Source: Actinomycetes bacterium (lineage in GTDB: Bacteria > Actinomycetota > Acidimicrobiia > Acidimicrobiales > RAAP-2). Taken from it: DNA of 45,883 nt. Where the stretch lies: the NCBI GenBank assembly GCA_021791145.1, contig JAJYXE010000029.1:1-45883 (forward strand), read 5' to 3'. Made by a program: the position numbers and the translations under genes. Numbering within the stretch: position 1 is the stretch's first letter; every line of letters begins with the position of its first letter. The notes beneath the pieces are model-generated. The model was not told the origin of the DNA. It saw nothing but the letters and a program-made list of their open reading frames with translations, and made no database searches. This document shows positions 23,459 to 31,259 of this stretch, piece after piece.

Positions 23459-25834
23459 ATGCGAGCGAAAGCTCGAGGGAGAGCGCACCGGCGAACCCGT
23501 GGAGAGGCAGGCGATAGCCTTTTGGAAGTTCTGATCGCTCTCGTCATCATCGCGCTCGCGGTTGGGCCGGTGTTCGGCGCGCTGCTCGAGTCCATCGCGG
23601 GCTCTGCCGAGCAACGTGGGCTTGCCGTCGTCAACACCCTCCTCCAGAGCTTCGCAGAGACGGCGAAGTCAGGAATCGAGCTGTCGCCACCGGCTGGTCA
23701 TGGCTCGCTCACAGGCGACACGGCCACCTCCTCGATCCTGTTCGCCGCTGGCACGACATTCGTGGGTGATGGCATCAACGGCGCGGGGATCTCCGCCACA
23801 ACGACCATCGCGGCAGAGGACCCCACGACGCACACTGCGACGTTGTCGAAGACCGTCACCGCGGAACCTACAGAGACACTTTCGATCGTGCCGTTTCGAC
23901 GCTGCGCACAGAGCTATGGGATATTGAGCCTTCCGTCGAAGTTGGCCGGCCCGGTGGGTTCGACGGTGACCGTGTTCGGCACCGGTTTCGGTCATACAGC
24001 CACACTTCAGACATTCAGCGTGACCGTCGGCACACAGCCGGTGCTGCGAACAACGACACCGGCACACGTGTGGGCGGACCAGTCACAACCGAAGAGCGAC
24101 GCACATGGCAACATTGCGATCACGTTCAGGGTCCCTTCGGGCCTGACACCGACACCGACGCCGAGAACGATCTCGCTCAGTGGCCCTTCTCGAGCGGGCA
24201 CCCTCATGTCAGTCGCGTCGCTGCCCGGCGAGGGCTTCACCGTCACCGGGGGCACTGCGACGACCGGTCGATCGCCGGACGCTGGCTACACGCTGGGAAT
24301 CGTGGGGATCACGTATTGGAATCCGACCACAGACACCTTCGAGCCAACGTGCACAGAGAATGGCCAGACGGGTCGGTCCGGCATCCAGATGATCACGCTC
24401 GGTGCGGCACCTCCCGGAGGAGGGAGCGTCCGCATGTCGTTCGTCCTTCGGGACTCCGGCTACTTCGCGACGCTGATCCCGACGCCGACCGTGGTGGTGA
24501 CCGGCAAGAGCGCTCCGCGTCCATACACACGCAGCACAATCGAGTACCTCGTCTTCACAGCAGTGGTGACGCCGCCATCCACCAACCCCGCGCCCACCGG
24601 GACGGTGACGTGGAAATTGACCTTTCCGACAAGCCCGACGGTCACGCACTCTTGCCCGACAGAGAGCCAGATTACGTCGGAGCGAACGCTGGTTGCGACC
24701 TGCAAGCTTCCGCTGACGATATCCAGCCAGTTCGGGAGTTACACCGCCGACGCGACATATTCTGGCGACGCCTACAACCAGGCATCATCCGGATCGGGCA
24801 CGGCAGTGGTCTACTCACCCGACGGGTCGGGAACCATGACGGTCGCGCCTACAGCGGTCCTTGCGTCGTCCGTCAACAGCCTGACGTTCACGTATTCCCC
24901 AACACCCGGCGGAACGGGAAATGGACAGGTCGACGTCGCCATCCCGACAGGGTGGAGCATACCGGGTTCGACGACCACAGTCACTGCGAGCGGCGGAACG
25001 GGTGTTGATCAAGTCACCATTACAGGCCGTAGAATCGAGGTCAGCGGGGTCACGTTGACTGCGGGACAGGAGCTCACGATCATCGTCAAGAATCTGACCG
25101 CTCCAAGCGCGCTTGGACGCAACACGTTCACAGCGTTTGAGTTCTCGACCGCGGGCGCGACGCTCACCGGACTCCATAACGGCTCGCCGGTGGTCGTCGT
25201 GACCGCGGCGGACACCGTCACGACCGGGGCGGGCGCGACGAGCGGGAAGACGATCGTCACGCCATCGTTCTCCATGACGGCAGGGGCCAGCTACCTTGTG
25301 TATGCATTTTCGAGCTTGTCGGGATCCGGCGACAGCGCGTCCCTGTCGTTCTCCGGCTTCGGCTCCGCTCCCTCGCCCGCCAAGATCGGTACACAGCAGT
25401 TCAACGCGACATCGGACCATGCGTGGCTGTGGTATGTGAAGGGGACGGGGGGCTCGGGGACGGTCACTGTCACGCTGCACAACACGATTCACGACGCCTA
25501 CCTCGAGGTCGTCCGACTCGTCGGAAACGGAACACCTCCCTACGTCACAGCGTCGAAGGGCTTCCATGTCGCGACGACGACAGGCACGACCGCCCTGGCG
25601 ACACTCGCGCGTGCCCCTTCGAGCGCCACAGACCCCGAGGTCATCTTCCTGAGCGCCGAGGGTTCCCTTGGAACAACTCCGCCGTCGCTACCGGGCTTCC
25701 GTACCACCGCCAACGGCTTCGGGCACAGCACAAACGGCTCGTATACCGTCTACACGGGACTCGCGACGCGGTCCGAGTCGATCTCCATTCCACCGAACTG
25801 GTGGGGCACCATGGCCCTCGAGATCCATGGATAG
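23459..25834 (+). CDS. Very large PilV-like prepilin with Ig-like domains, cassette B
   Basis: A 791-residue prepilin-like protein. The basic leader ends EAG; cleavage before Asp19 gives DSLLEVLIALVIIALAVGPV with Glu at mature position 5. Asp instead of Phe at mature position 1 is unusual but occurs in minor pilins. The exposed part appears modular: an IPT/TIG-like unit (GPVGSTVTVFGTGFGHTAT), an Ig-like unit (PAPTGTVTWKLTF to GSYTADATYSGDAY), and a beta-sandwich-like C-terminal region from about residue 580 (TSGKTIVTPSFSMTAGASYL). Such domains suggest an adhesin carried by the pilus. ATG 23459 starts seven bases after the preceding stop. ACA codons are common. Confidence 0.85.
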   Translation: MRAKARGRAHRRTRGEAGDSLLEVLIALVIIALAVGPVFGALLESIAGSAEQRGLAVVNTLLQSFAETAKSGIELSPPAGHGSLTGDTATSSILFAAGTTFVGDGINGAGISATTTIAAEDPTTHTATLSKTVTAEPTETLSIVPFRRCAQSYGILSLPSKLAGPVGSTVTVFGTGFGHTATLQTFSVTVGTQPVLRTTTPAHVWADQSQPKSDAHGNIAITFRVPSGLTPTPTPRTISLSGPSRAGTLMSVASLPGEGFTVTGGTATTGRSPDAGYTLGIVGITYWNPTTDTFEPTCTENGQTGRSGIQMITLGAAPPGGGSVRMSFVLRDSGYFATLIPTPTVVVTGKSAPRPYTRSTIEYLVFTAVVTPPSTNPAPTGTVTWKLTFPTSPTVTHSCPTESQITSERTLVATCKLPLTISSQFGSYTADATYSGDAYNQASSGSGTAVVYSPDGSGTMTVAPTAVLASSVNSLTFTYSPTPGGTGNGQVDVAIPTGWSIPGSTTTVTASGGTGVDQVTITGRRIEVSGVTLTAGQELTIIVKNLTAPSALGRNTFTAFEFSTAGATLTGLHNGSPVVVVTAADTVTTGAGATSGKTIVTPSFSMTAGASYLVYAFSSLSGSGDSASLSFSGFGSAPSPAKIGTQQFNATSDHAWLWYVKGTGGSGTVTVTLHNTIHDAYLEVVRLVGNGTPPYVTASKGFHVATTTGTTALATLARAPSSATDPEVIFLSAEGSLGTTPPSLPGFRTTANGFGHSTNGSYTVYTGLATRSESISIPPNWWGTMALEIHG

Positions 25835-26678
25835 CGAGCTTCAATCCGCGTTGCGCAGGCAGCACACGTCTGCGCGAGCGCGCATCTCGGCTGCACGATC
25901 GCTCATCGGTCGGCGTACGAGTGCTGCACGCCGGGACGACTCTGGCGTCACCCTGGTTCTTGCACTCGTGTTCATCGTGGTCGGCGCGCTCGCACTGACC
26001 GCGTTGGTCAGCTTCGCAGGAGGCGCGCTGTTGAACACGGTCAACCTCGGGGCTCAGAGGTCCGTCCAGTACGCAGCCGACGGAGCGACGGACATTGCGA
26101 TTCAGTCCGTACGCTACCGCCCCAGCTACTTTCCTACGCCGAGCAACTGCCTCACTCCGAGATCGTCCACGACGCAGTCCATCTCCATTGACACACGCAC
26201 AATGGCTGTCGACTGCAGCGGGAAGACAACGTCGAACTCCGCGCCAGTGCAGATCAGAGGTTCAATTCTCTCGACAGAGCTGACGATCCAGTTCGAAACA
26301 TCGTTGAGCACGGTGACACCCCCCAACTTTTTCGTTGGATGGGAAGTCACCGACCCGTCGCAGCCGACACATTTCGTGCGAACAACTGTTATCGAGAGCG
26401 AGGACAACGCAACGAGCACCGTGACGTTGTCCACGCCTGCGAACAGCTCCGGTAGCGGCTTGTCGCTGGAGCTGTTGCCACCGCGCGAGCGCGTTGTGAC
26501 CTTCTACACCTGTTTGGCTGCCAAGGCACCGTGCACCAGCGCGAACGCGATCGTGATGGCGGTCGTCGATTTCAATGACTCGTCGCCCCTCGGGCACGCG
26601 TGCACAGCATCGAGCTCGCAGACGTGCGGGACCTCCATGTCGATCAGCCAGTGGCTCGTCACCCTGGCAAATCGCTGA
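25827..26678 (+). CDS. PilX-like pilus assembly protein, cassette B
   Basis: A 283-residue protein starting at ATG 25827, which overlaps the preceding stop by eight bases. A basic 37-residue lead is followed by DDSGVTLVLALVFIVVGALA, a single membrane helix, then a PilX-like AADGATDIAIQSV segment. There is no canonical Glu5. The exterior part has five Cys (near CSGKTT, YTCLAAKAPC, HAC, TCG) which could form disulfides. It lacks the beta-helical extension found in its cassette A counterpart, an exchange of domains between the two cassettes. It probably joins the minor-pilin complex with the two genes before it. Confidence 0.82.
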   Translation: MDSELQSALRRQHTSARARISAARSLIGRRTSAARRDDSGVTLVLALVFIVVGALALTALVSFAGGALLNTVNLGAQRSVQYAADGATDIAIQSVRYRPSYFPTPSNCLTPRSSTTQSISIDTRTMAVDCSGKTTSNSAPVQIRGSILSTELTIQFETSLSTVTPPNFFVGWEVTDPSQPTHFVRTTVIESEDNATSTVTLSTPANSSGSGLSLELLPPRERVVTFYTCLAAKAPCTSANAIVMAVVDFNDSSPLGHACTASSSQTCGTSMSISQWLVTLANR

Positions 26679-26716
26679 CGAGGTGCGTGGGGTAGCACAC
26701 GGGGACGGTTCGTGAG

Positions 26717-27451
26717 ATGTCCATGATCGGTCATCGAGGTGCGCAGCTCCCGTACAAGGTCGTCGCCGGCGTCGTCCCGTGTGCTGGGGGTTGGCTGGCG
26801 GCGACCGCGAAGCTCCAGGGTGTGACGATCGCTCCTGAGAGTCCTCAGGTGTTCAGAGAGTTCATCGACGTGCTCGACTACAAGCCTGCGTACCAGGTGA
26901 TCGCGCTGTTCGCACCGATCGGCTTGCTCGAAGAGCCGGTCCCAAAGGGTCGGAGCTGCGACCGGGCCGCGCGGGTGCTGCTCGGACGACCGAGATCCGG
27001 CGCGATTGCCTCGGCGCCAGTGAGGCCCGTCCTGTCGTGCGCGAGCTACGGGGATGCGGTCGCAGCCAACGGCGGGCACCTGAGCCCGGTGAGATGGCGG
27101 CAGATGCCAAGGATCGCCGAAGTGGACAAGGCGATCGCCCCCTACTGGCAGCGGACCGTCTTCGAGGTCCACCCGGAGCTCAGCTTCTTCCAGCTGAACG
27201 AGGACCAGCCTGTGCGTTATCCCAAGCACACCGGGGTCGGGATCGAGGAGCGGCGTGCCTTGCTCTCGGCCCGCCTCCCCGGGGTGGAGCGGATCATCGA
27301 CGCGTCGCTACCTAGGATCACCCGGCCCCAGCTCATCGATGCTGCGGCGTGCCTGTGGACTGCACGCCGGATCGTGTCGCGTGCCATTTCGAGATTGCCC
27401 GAGGATCCCGAATGGGACTCGGTGGGCCTCCGCATGGAGCTCGTGCGCTGA
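26717..27451 (+). CDS. DUF429-family protein with altered key residues
   Basis: A 244-residue protein resembling DUF429, a family with an RNase H-like fold and predicted nuclease activity. The landmarks are AGVVPCAGGWLAA, the API GL segment (ALFAPIGLLEEP), CDRAARVLLG, VHPELSFFQLN and a closing DSVGLRMELVR. In the family the first and second blocks normally hold Asp (GVDGC.GGW and IDxPxGL); here they read GVVPC and LFAPIGL, so both likely metal ligands are missing. It may be catalytically inactive. The start lacks a good SD; the second Met (26723) is an alternative. It lies between cassette B and the convergent pilus core operon. Confidence 0.75.
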   Translation: MSMIGHRGAQLPYKVVAGVVPCAGGWLAATAKLQGVTIAPESPQVFREFIDVLDYKPAYQVIALFAPIGLLEEPVPKGRSCDRAARVLLGRPRSGAIASAPVRPVLSCASYGDAVAANGGHLSPVRWRQMPRIAEVDKAIAPYWQRTVFEVHPELSFFQLNEDQPVRYPKHTGVGIEERRALLSARLPGVERIIDASLPRITRPQLIDAAACLWTARRIVSRAISRLPEDPEWDSVGLRMELVR

Positions 27452-27502
27452 CCGACTCGCGCCGCCGAGGGGTTGCGAGGGGGGCGCTAATCGTCGGCCT
27501 GC
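27452..27502. terminator. Possible weak terminator between convergent genes
   Basis: GCGCC and GGCGC form a short stem around a G-rich loop in this 51-base convergent spacer. No T-run. Confidence 0.25.
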
Positions 27503-27937
27503 TCAGGCTCCCTTGCAGGCTGTGGGTGTGCGTGTGGGCCGCGTCCCGCCGTGCGCGGTCGCGACCTTGAACGTGCCCGTCGTGTTGCGGTATGTGACGA
27601 GCGCCCAGCCGTACCTGGAAAGTGTGGTCGTCACCGTTCGCGGGACTTGCCTCAGCCACGGTCCTGCTGTTGTCGTCGCAGCGGTCAGATCCTCGAGGGT
27701 TGCGGGATAGCTCCCTGTCATCGCCTGCGCCTTGTACGCCTCGAGCGCGGTCTGGACCGACTTCACTGTTGACCGGCACGAGGCGACCGCGGCACTGGCC
27801 AGGCGTGCGCTCGGACGGTGGCGACCCGTGGACGTCGTGCCAAGTGCGAAGGCCGCACTCGCTGCGAGGATCGCCAGGATCGCGATCGCGACGAGCAACT
27901 CGATCACGGAGAAACCCCACTCGTCGCGGGTCCTCAT
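27503..27937 (-). CDS. Second small type IV pilin
   Basis: A 144-residue prepilin homologous to the pilin at 29436-29867. ATG 27937 gives an eight-residue leader (MRTRDEWG) followed by FSVIELLVAIAILAILAASA with Glu at mature position 5; the longer open frame upstream is not used because pilin leaders are short. The two pilins share ASC.STVK..QTA.EAYKAQ, GPWL, the near C-terminal Cys and overall length, so it has the same fold with one likely disulfide. The core after the helix carries an extra Arg/Ser-rich stretch. It is the last gene of the pilus core operon and may be a minor or alternative major subunit. Confidence 0.88.
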   Translation of the reverse strand: MRTRDEWGFSVIELLVAIAILAILAASAAFALGTTSTGRHRPSARLASAAVASCRSTVKSVQTALEAYKAQAMTGSYPATLEDLTAATTTAGPWLRQVPRTVTTTLSRYGWALVTYRNTTGTFKVATAHGGTRPTRTPTACKGA

Positions 27938-27989
27938 CAGATTCACCGGTGGCGCTCTGAACGCGGTGAGGGTGCGCTGGACGGGGGCT

Positions 27990-29351
27990 TCAGCGCCGTC
28001 CATTGGAAGTCGCCGGAGTCGGTGGTCCTTGCTGTGGCGAACGCCAGTGGCCCTGGGCTCTGGCAGGTGTCCCGGTAACCACGAGTGGCTCCACGCCAGG
28101 AGCGCCGAGAGCGAGGACAAGGGAGGGCTCCACGACCCTCGACGGCCGTCGCCAGGCCACCGCCAGCATCAGCCCGAATGCGGCCGCCATCTCGAGCCAA
28201 TACCACCAGATCCCGGGTCGGTAGTAGGTGAGCACGGTCAGCGCGGACGCCGAGGCGATGACCACTCCCCATCGAGACCAGGAGCGCGAAGTAACGACAA
28301 CCAGGACCAGCGCGATCGCCGGCGCCACGTAGTACGGGGTCATGACAGCCTCCGTGAGGCAACGAAGGGCGAGGGCGGCTGCGGCGAGCCAGACGATCGT
28401 GAGCCGGTCCTCGCGGTGACGAGCGGCTACGAAGCCGAGTGCGGCTGCCCCAGCCAGGCCCACCAAGCGTCCGGGACCGCCGGCCACCTCGCCGTTGCCA
28501 ATGTGTGGGGCGACCAGGACCCAGGGAGTCGGGTGGTCGATCTTCGGGAAGGTGGGTTGGTCGAGGAGCACGTGGAGGGTCGCATGGGCGTTCGGGATCA
28601 AGAGGGCGAGAAGGATCGCTCCTGGGAGCACCGCTGCTCGGCCAAGCAGGCTGCCCCCCCTCCGGATGCCGAGCAGCCCGATGAAGACCGGGAGCAAGAG
28701 GACGACGTAGAGCTGCATCGCGAGGGCACCGCCAAGCAGCCATGCCGCCGACACCGTGCGGCCCTCGATCGCGCGGCTGAGTGCCAGTGCCGCCAGTCCG
28801 AGGGCCAACACGTCCTCGGGATGGCCCCATACGACGATGGCGGGCCAGACTGCGGCCGCCTCGGCGAGCAAGATGATGCGGCGGCGGAGCAACGAGGCGC
28901 CGAGCGTCCGTGCGAGCGCGTCGAGCCCGGCGAGCGCGACGGCCGACGTGGCCATCGTGACAGGTCCGATGAGCAGCCACTGCGAAGGTCGCGGCACGGC
29001 GAACGCGGGCGGGATCGAGGTGGTCAGGTTCAAGAGCTCGGACAGCTTCACGAACGGCGTGAGCAGGATCGCAAAGCCGGGAAGCGTCACGATCCCGCTG
29101 TGCAACGAATAGAGGTACGAGAATCCTCCCGACTCGATCCACCGAGAGGCGCGGATCGTGCCGAAAATGTCCGAGGGGTACGTCCAGAAGTCCGGGCCGT
29201 GGCCGACGACCGGGAGCCACCAGAGACTGTAAGCCATGCCGGTGACGACCACCGCACCAGTGAGCCAGACGATCCACCAGACGTTGGTCGGAAGAGCCGG
29301 GTCGCTCGTTGCCTGCGCAGCGTCACCGATGGGAGAAGGAAGTTCCGTCAT
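27990..29351 (-). CDS. GT-C-like polytopic membrane protein within the pilin operon
   Basis: A 453-residue integral membrane protein with about ten hydrophobic segments, located between the two small pilin genes. It is a paralog of 7220-8509 (shared TLPGFA..LTPFV, WGHPEDV, LGRAA.LPGAI, VAGGP.R, YY..P segments). The architecture, a long first outside loop with acidic residues (FWTYPSDIFGTIRAS) and many helices, resembles lipid-linked-sugar GT-C transferases, so pilin glycosylation is an attractive guess. It is not a recognised PilO/TfpO or Wzy protein, and no catalytic residue can be assigned. ATG 29351 has no SD; GATCCT ends 7 bases upstream, consistent with a leaderless start. The last 35 residues are Pro/Gly/Arg-rich. 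Confidence 0.8.
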   Translation of the reverse strand: MTELPSPIGDAAQATSDPALPTNVWWIVWLTGAVVVTGMAYSLWWLPVVGHGPDFWTYPSDIFGTIRASRWIESGGFSYLYSLHSGIVTLPGFAILLTPFVKLSELLNLTTSIPPAFAVPRPSQWLLIGPVTMATSAVALAGLDALARTLGASLLRRRIILLAEAAAVWPAIVVWGHPEDVLALGLAALALSRAIEGRTVSAAWLLGGALAMQLYVVLLLPVFIGLLGIRRGGSLLGRAAVLPGAILLALLIPNAHATLHVLLDQPTFPKIDHPTPWVLVAPHIGNGEVAGGPGRLVGLAGAAALGFVAARHREDRLTIVWLAAAALALRCLTEAVMTPYYVAPAIALVLVVVTSRSWSRWGVVIASASALTVLTYYRPGIWWYWLEMAAAFGLMLAVAWRRPSRVVEPSLVLALGAPGVEPLVVTGTPARAQGHWRSPQQGPPTPATSNGRR

Positions 29352-29435
29352 TGTTCAGAGGATCGGTGCAGTAAGCGGGCCGAGGCCCTCGCCCCGGCCC
29401 GCTTACTGCCACGCCATTGGACTTGAACGCTCCCG

Positions 29436-29867
29436 CTACGCGCTCCCGCAAATTGTCGTTGTTGTCGTCGCCCCGGTCGCGTCTCCGTGCGTGTACACCT
29501 TGATGGCACCCGTAGTGCTGACTGTGTTCGAGAACCAGTAATTCTTGTTTGCAGTCGCACTCGTCGGAGGCGTGCTCTTGAGCCACGGACCGACGGTTGT
29601 CCCTGTCCGGCCTGTGGTCGTGCCGGCAAGCACCGTCAGCGCCCCCGGGAATGTACCGGTTTGGGCCTTGTAGGCCTCGACCGCGGTCTGGATCTCCTTC
29701 ACTGTGGACTTGCACGAGGCTGCGGCCGCGTTGTGCGTCGTCGTGCCGACGGCGAAGATCACGATCGTGGCGAGGATCGCCAGGATGATGATCACGATGA
29801 GCAGCTCGATGAGGGTGAAGCCCTCGTCGTCCCTCCTCGCCTTCAGTCTCTCCAAGGTTTCTTGCAC
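29436..29867 (-). CDS. pilA: Major type IV pilin
   Basis: A 143-residue prepilin, probably the main fibre subunit. GTG 29867 is chosen because AAGGAG lies 8 bases upstream and it gives a 16-residue leader ending in RRDDEG; a longer frame would give an impossible leader. The mature end FTLIELLIVIIILAILATIV has Glu at position 5. A helix (SCKSTVKEIQTAVEAYKAQ) runs into a Thr/Gly-rich globular end; two Cys (in ASCKS and ICGSA) can close the usual C-terminal disulfide loop. About 9 of 30 Thr codons are ACA. It follows pilC after a 169-base structured leader, which suggests its own promoter. Confidence 0.93.
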   Translation of the reverse strand: MQETLERLKARRDDEGFTLIELLIVIIILAILATIVIFAVGTTTHNAAAASCKSTVKEIQTAVEAYKAQTGTFPGALTVLAGTTTGRTGTTVGPWLKSTPPTSATANKNYWFSNTVSTTGAIKVYTHGDATGATTTTTICGSA

Positions 29868-30036
29868 TGCTCTTCTCCTTCGTGATGTCTTCGAGCCGCT
29901 TCGGGCTCCTGTCTGTGGTTGTGCGGTCCCGCCAGGAGGAAGGGACCGGTTCGCGATTGATTCCCCTCCGTCGTCTATGCCGACACCTCCTTGCCTCGAC
30001 CTGCCGCAAGTGTGAACCACGAATATCTACGGACGA
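29868..30036 (-). promoter_or_regulatory. Structured leader and promoter of the major pilin
   Basis: Read on the minus strand: a -10-like TAGATA (30024-30029); an isolated AAGGAGG (29986-29992) followed by the mini-frame GTG TCG GCA TAG (29986-29975); a 7-base stem CGGTCCC/GGGACCG whose loop is TTCCTCCTGGC (29931-29941); a second stem GAGCC/GGCTC (29893-29908); then AAGGAG and the pilin GTG. The loop CCTCC can pair with the upstream AAGGAGG or mimic an anti-SD. This looks like translational control. I recognise no known riboswitch class here. Confidence 0.5.
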
Positions 30037-31245
30037 TCACGTGATGTGCACCTGTCGATAAATTCCGTACATCGCGGCGATCAGCGCGATCGCGACGAAG
30101 CCGACCACGACCCCCACGAAGAGGATCACCGCGGGCTCGAAGAGGGCCGTGAACCGATTGAGCTTGTAGTCGAGCTCGCGGTCGAAGTAGGTCGCAGCGG
30201 TCTCGAGCTGGTCGTCCATCGTGCCGGTCCGCTCCCCGATCAAGAACATATGGCGGGCGGTCGCCGGGAAGAGACCCGAGGCGATGAGCGGGCCTGCGAG
30301 CCCTTCGCCGCGCATCAGGGCCAGCCTGACTCGTCCCAAGCCGTCGCGGAACACGCGGTTGGTCGTGGTGTCGGTCGTGACTGCGAGCGCGTCGGGGAGC
30401 GGGACGCCCGCGGCCACCATCGAGTAGAGGATCCGGCAGAAGCGCTCGATGACCGCGGTGAGGATGAGGTCGCCTGCGACCGGCAGCTTCAAGAGGAGCT
30501 TGTCACGAATTTGCCGCCCTCGCTCGGTGAACATGGCGAGGAGCACGAGGAGCACGACCAGTGCAAGGAACCCGATGATGGGCAGGTAGTCGTTGGTGAA
30601 GAAGTTCGCCGCCCCCATGAGCATCCGGGTCACGAGCGGCAGCTTCGCTGTCAGTGAGGCGAAGAAGGTCTTGAAGTGGGGGAGCGCGATGCCGACGATG
30701 ACCGCGATCGCGAGGATCGCGAAGCACATCACAATCGTCGGGTACATGAGGGCGGAGACCACCTTGCGGCGGGCCTCGATGTCGCGCTCGATGTAGTCCG
30801 CGAGCTGGTCGAGCACCGTGTCGAGGTTCCCGGTCAGCTCCGCCGACCGCAGGATGCCCAGGTAGTAGGGCGGGAAGACGTCGGGATGCGCGGAGGCGGC
30901 GCCCGCGAAGGTGTCTCCCCCCCGGAGCGCGTCGGCCATCTCGGCGAGCACGATGGCGAACCGCCTGTTGCCGAGCTCCTCGGTCATCACGTCGAGCGCC
31001 TCGAGCACGGGGATGCCCGAGCGCGTGAAGACCGCCATCTGGCGGGAGAAGTGCATGAGGTCGCGGCGCTTGACCGTCTTCTTGGTGATCTCGAGCGCGA
31101 GGACGTTGCGCTTCTCCTTCACCTCGACCGGCGCGAGGTCCCGCGCGACGAGGGCGCGCCGGGCGGCGCCGAGCGTCAGGGCCTCCTCCACCCCCGAGAC
31201 CGTGGCGCCGTCGGCGCCTATCGCCGAGTAGCTGAATTTGGGCAT
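30037..31245 (-). CDS. pilC: Type IV pilus inner-membrane platform protein PilC
   Basis: Membrane platform that couples the pilus ATPases to pilin extraction. The 402 residues hold two GspF/T2SSF domains (about 70-190 and 270-390), with landmarks LMHFSRQMAVFTRSGIPVLE, GDTFAGAASAHPDVFPPYYL, TGNLDTVLDQLADY, RFCRILYSMVAAGVPLPDAL and GERTGTMDDQLETAA, and three membrane segments (around 170-190, 222-240 and 372-395). ATG 31245 has GGAAGGAG five bases upstream. It starts 14 bases after the pilB stop and precedes the pilin leader. The stop codon overlaps the palindrome ATCACGTGAT (30036-30045). Confidence 0.95.
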   Translation of the reverse strand: MPKFSYSAIGADGATVSGVEEALTLGAARRALVARDLAPVEVKEKRNVLALEITKKTVKRRDLMHFSRQMAVFTRSGIPVLEALDVMTEELGNRRFAIVLAEMADALRGGDTFAGAASAHPDVFPPYYLGILRSAELTGNLDTVLDQLADYIERDIEARRKVVSALMYPTIVMCFAILAIAVIVGIALPHFKTFFASLTAKLPLVTRMLMGAANFFTNDYLPIIGFLALVVLLVLLAMFTERGRQIRDKLLLKLPVAGDLILTAVIERFCRILYSMVAAGVPLPDALAVTTDTTTNRVFRDGLGRVRLALMRGEGLAGPLIASGLFPATARHMFLIGERTGTMDDQLETAATYFDRELDYKLNRFTALFEPAVILFVGVVVGFVAIALIAAMYGIYRQVHIT

Positions 31246-31259
31246 CGCCGCTCCTTCCC

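Noticed and set aside
29868..30036. Known cyclic di-GMP riboswitch before the major pilin
   Set aside because: The conserved core sequences of the GEMM-type riboswitch are not present; only generic stems and SD/anti-SD elements are seen.
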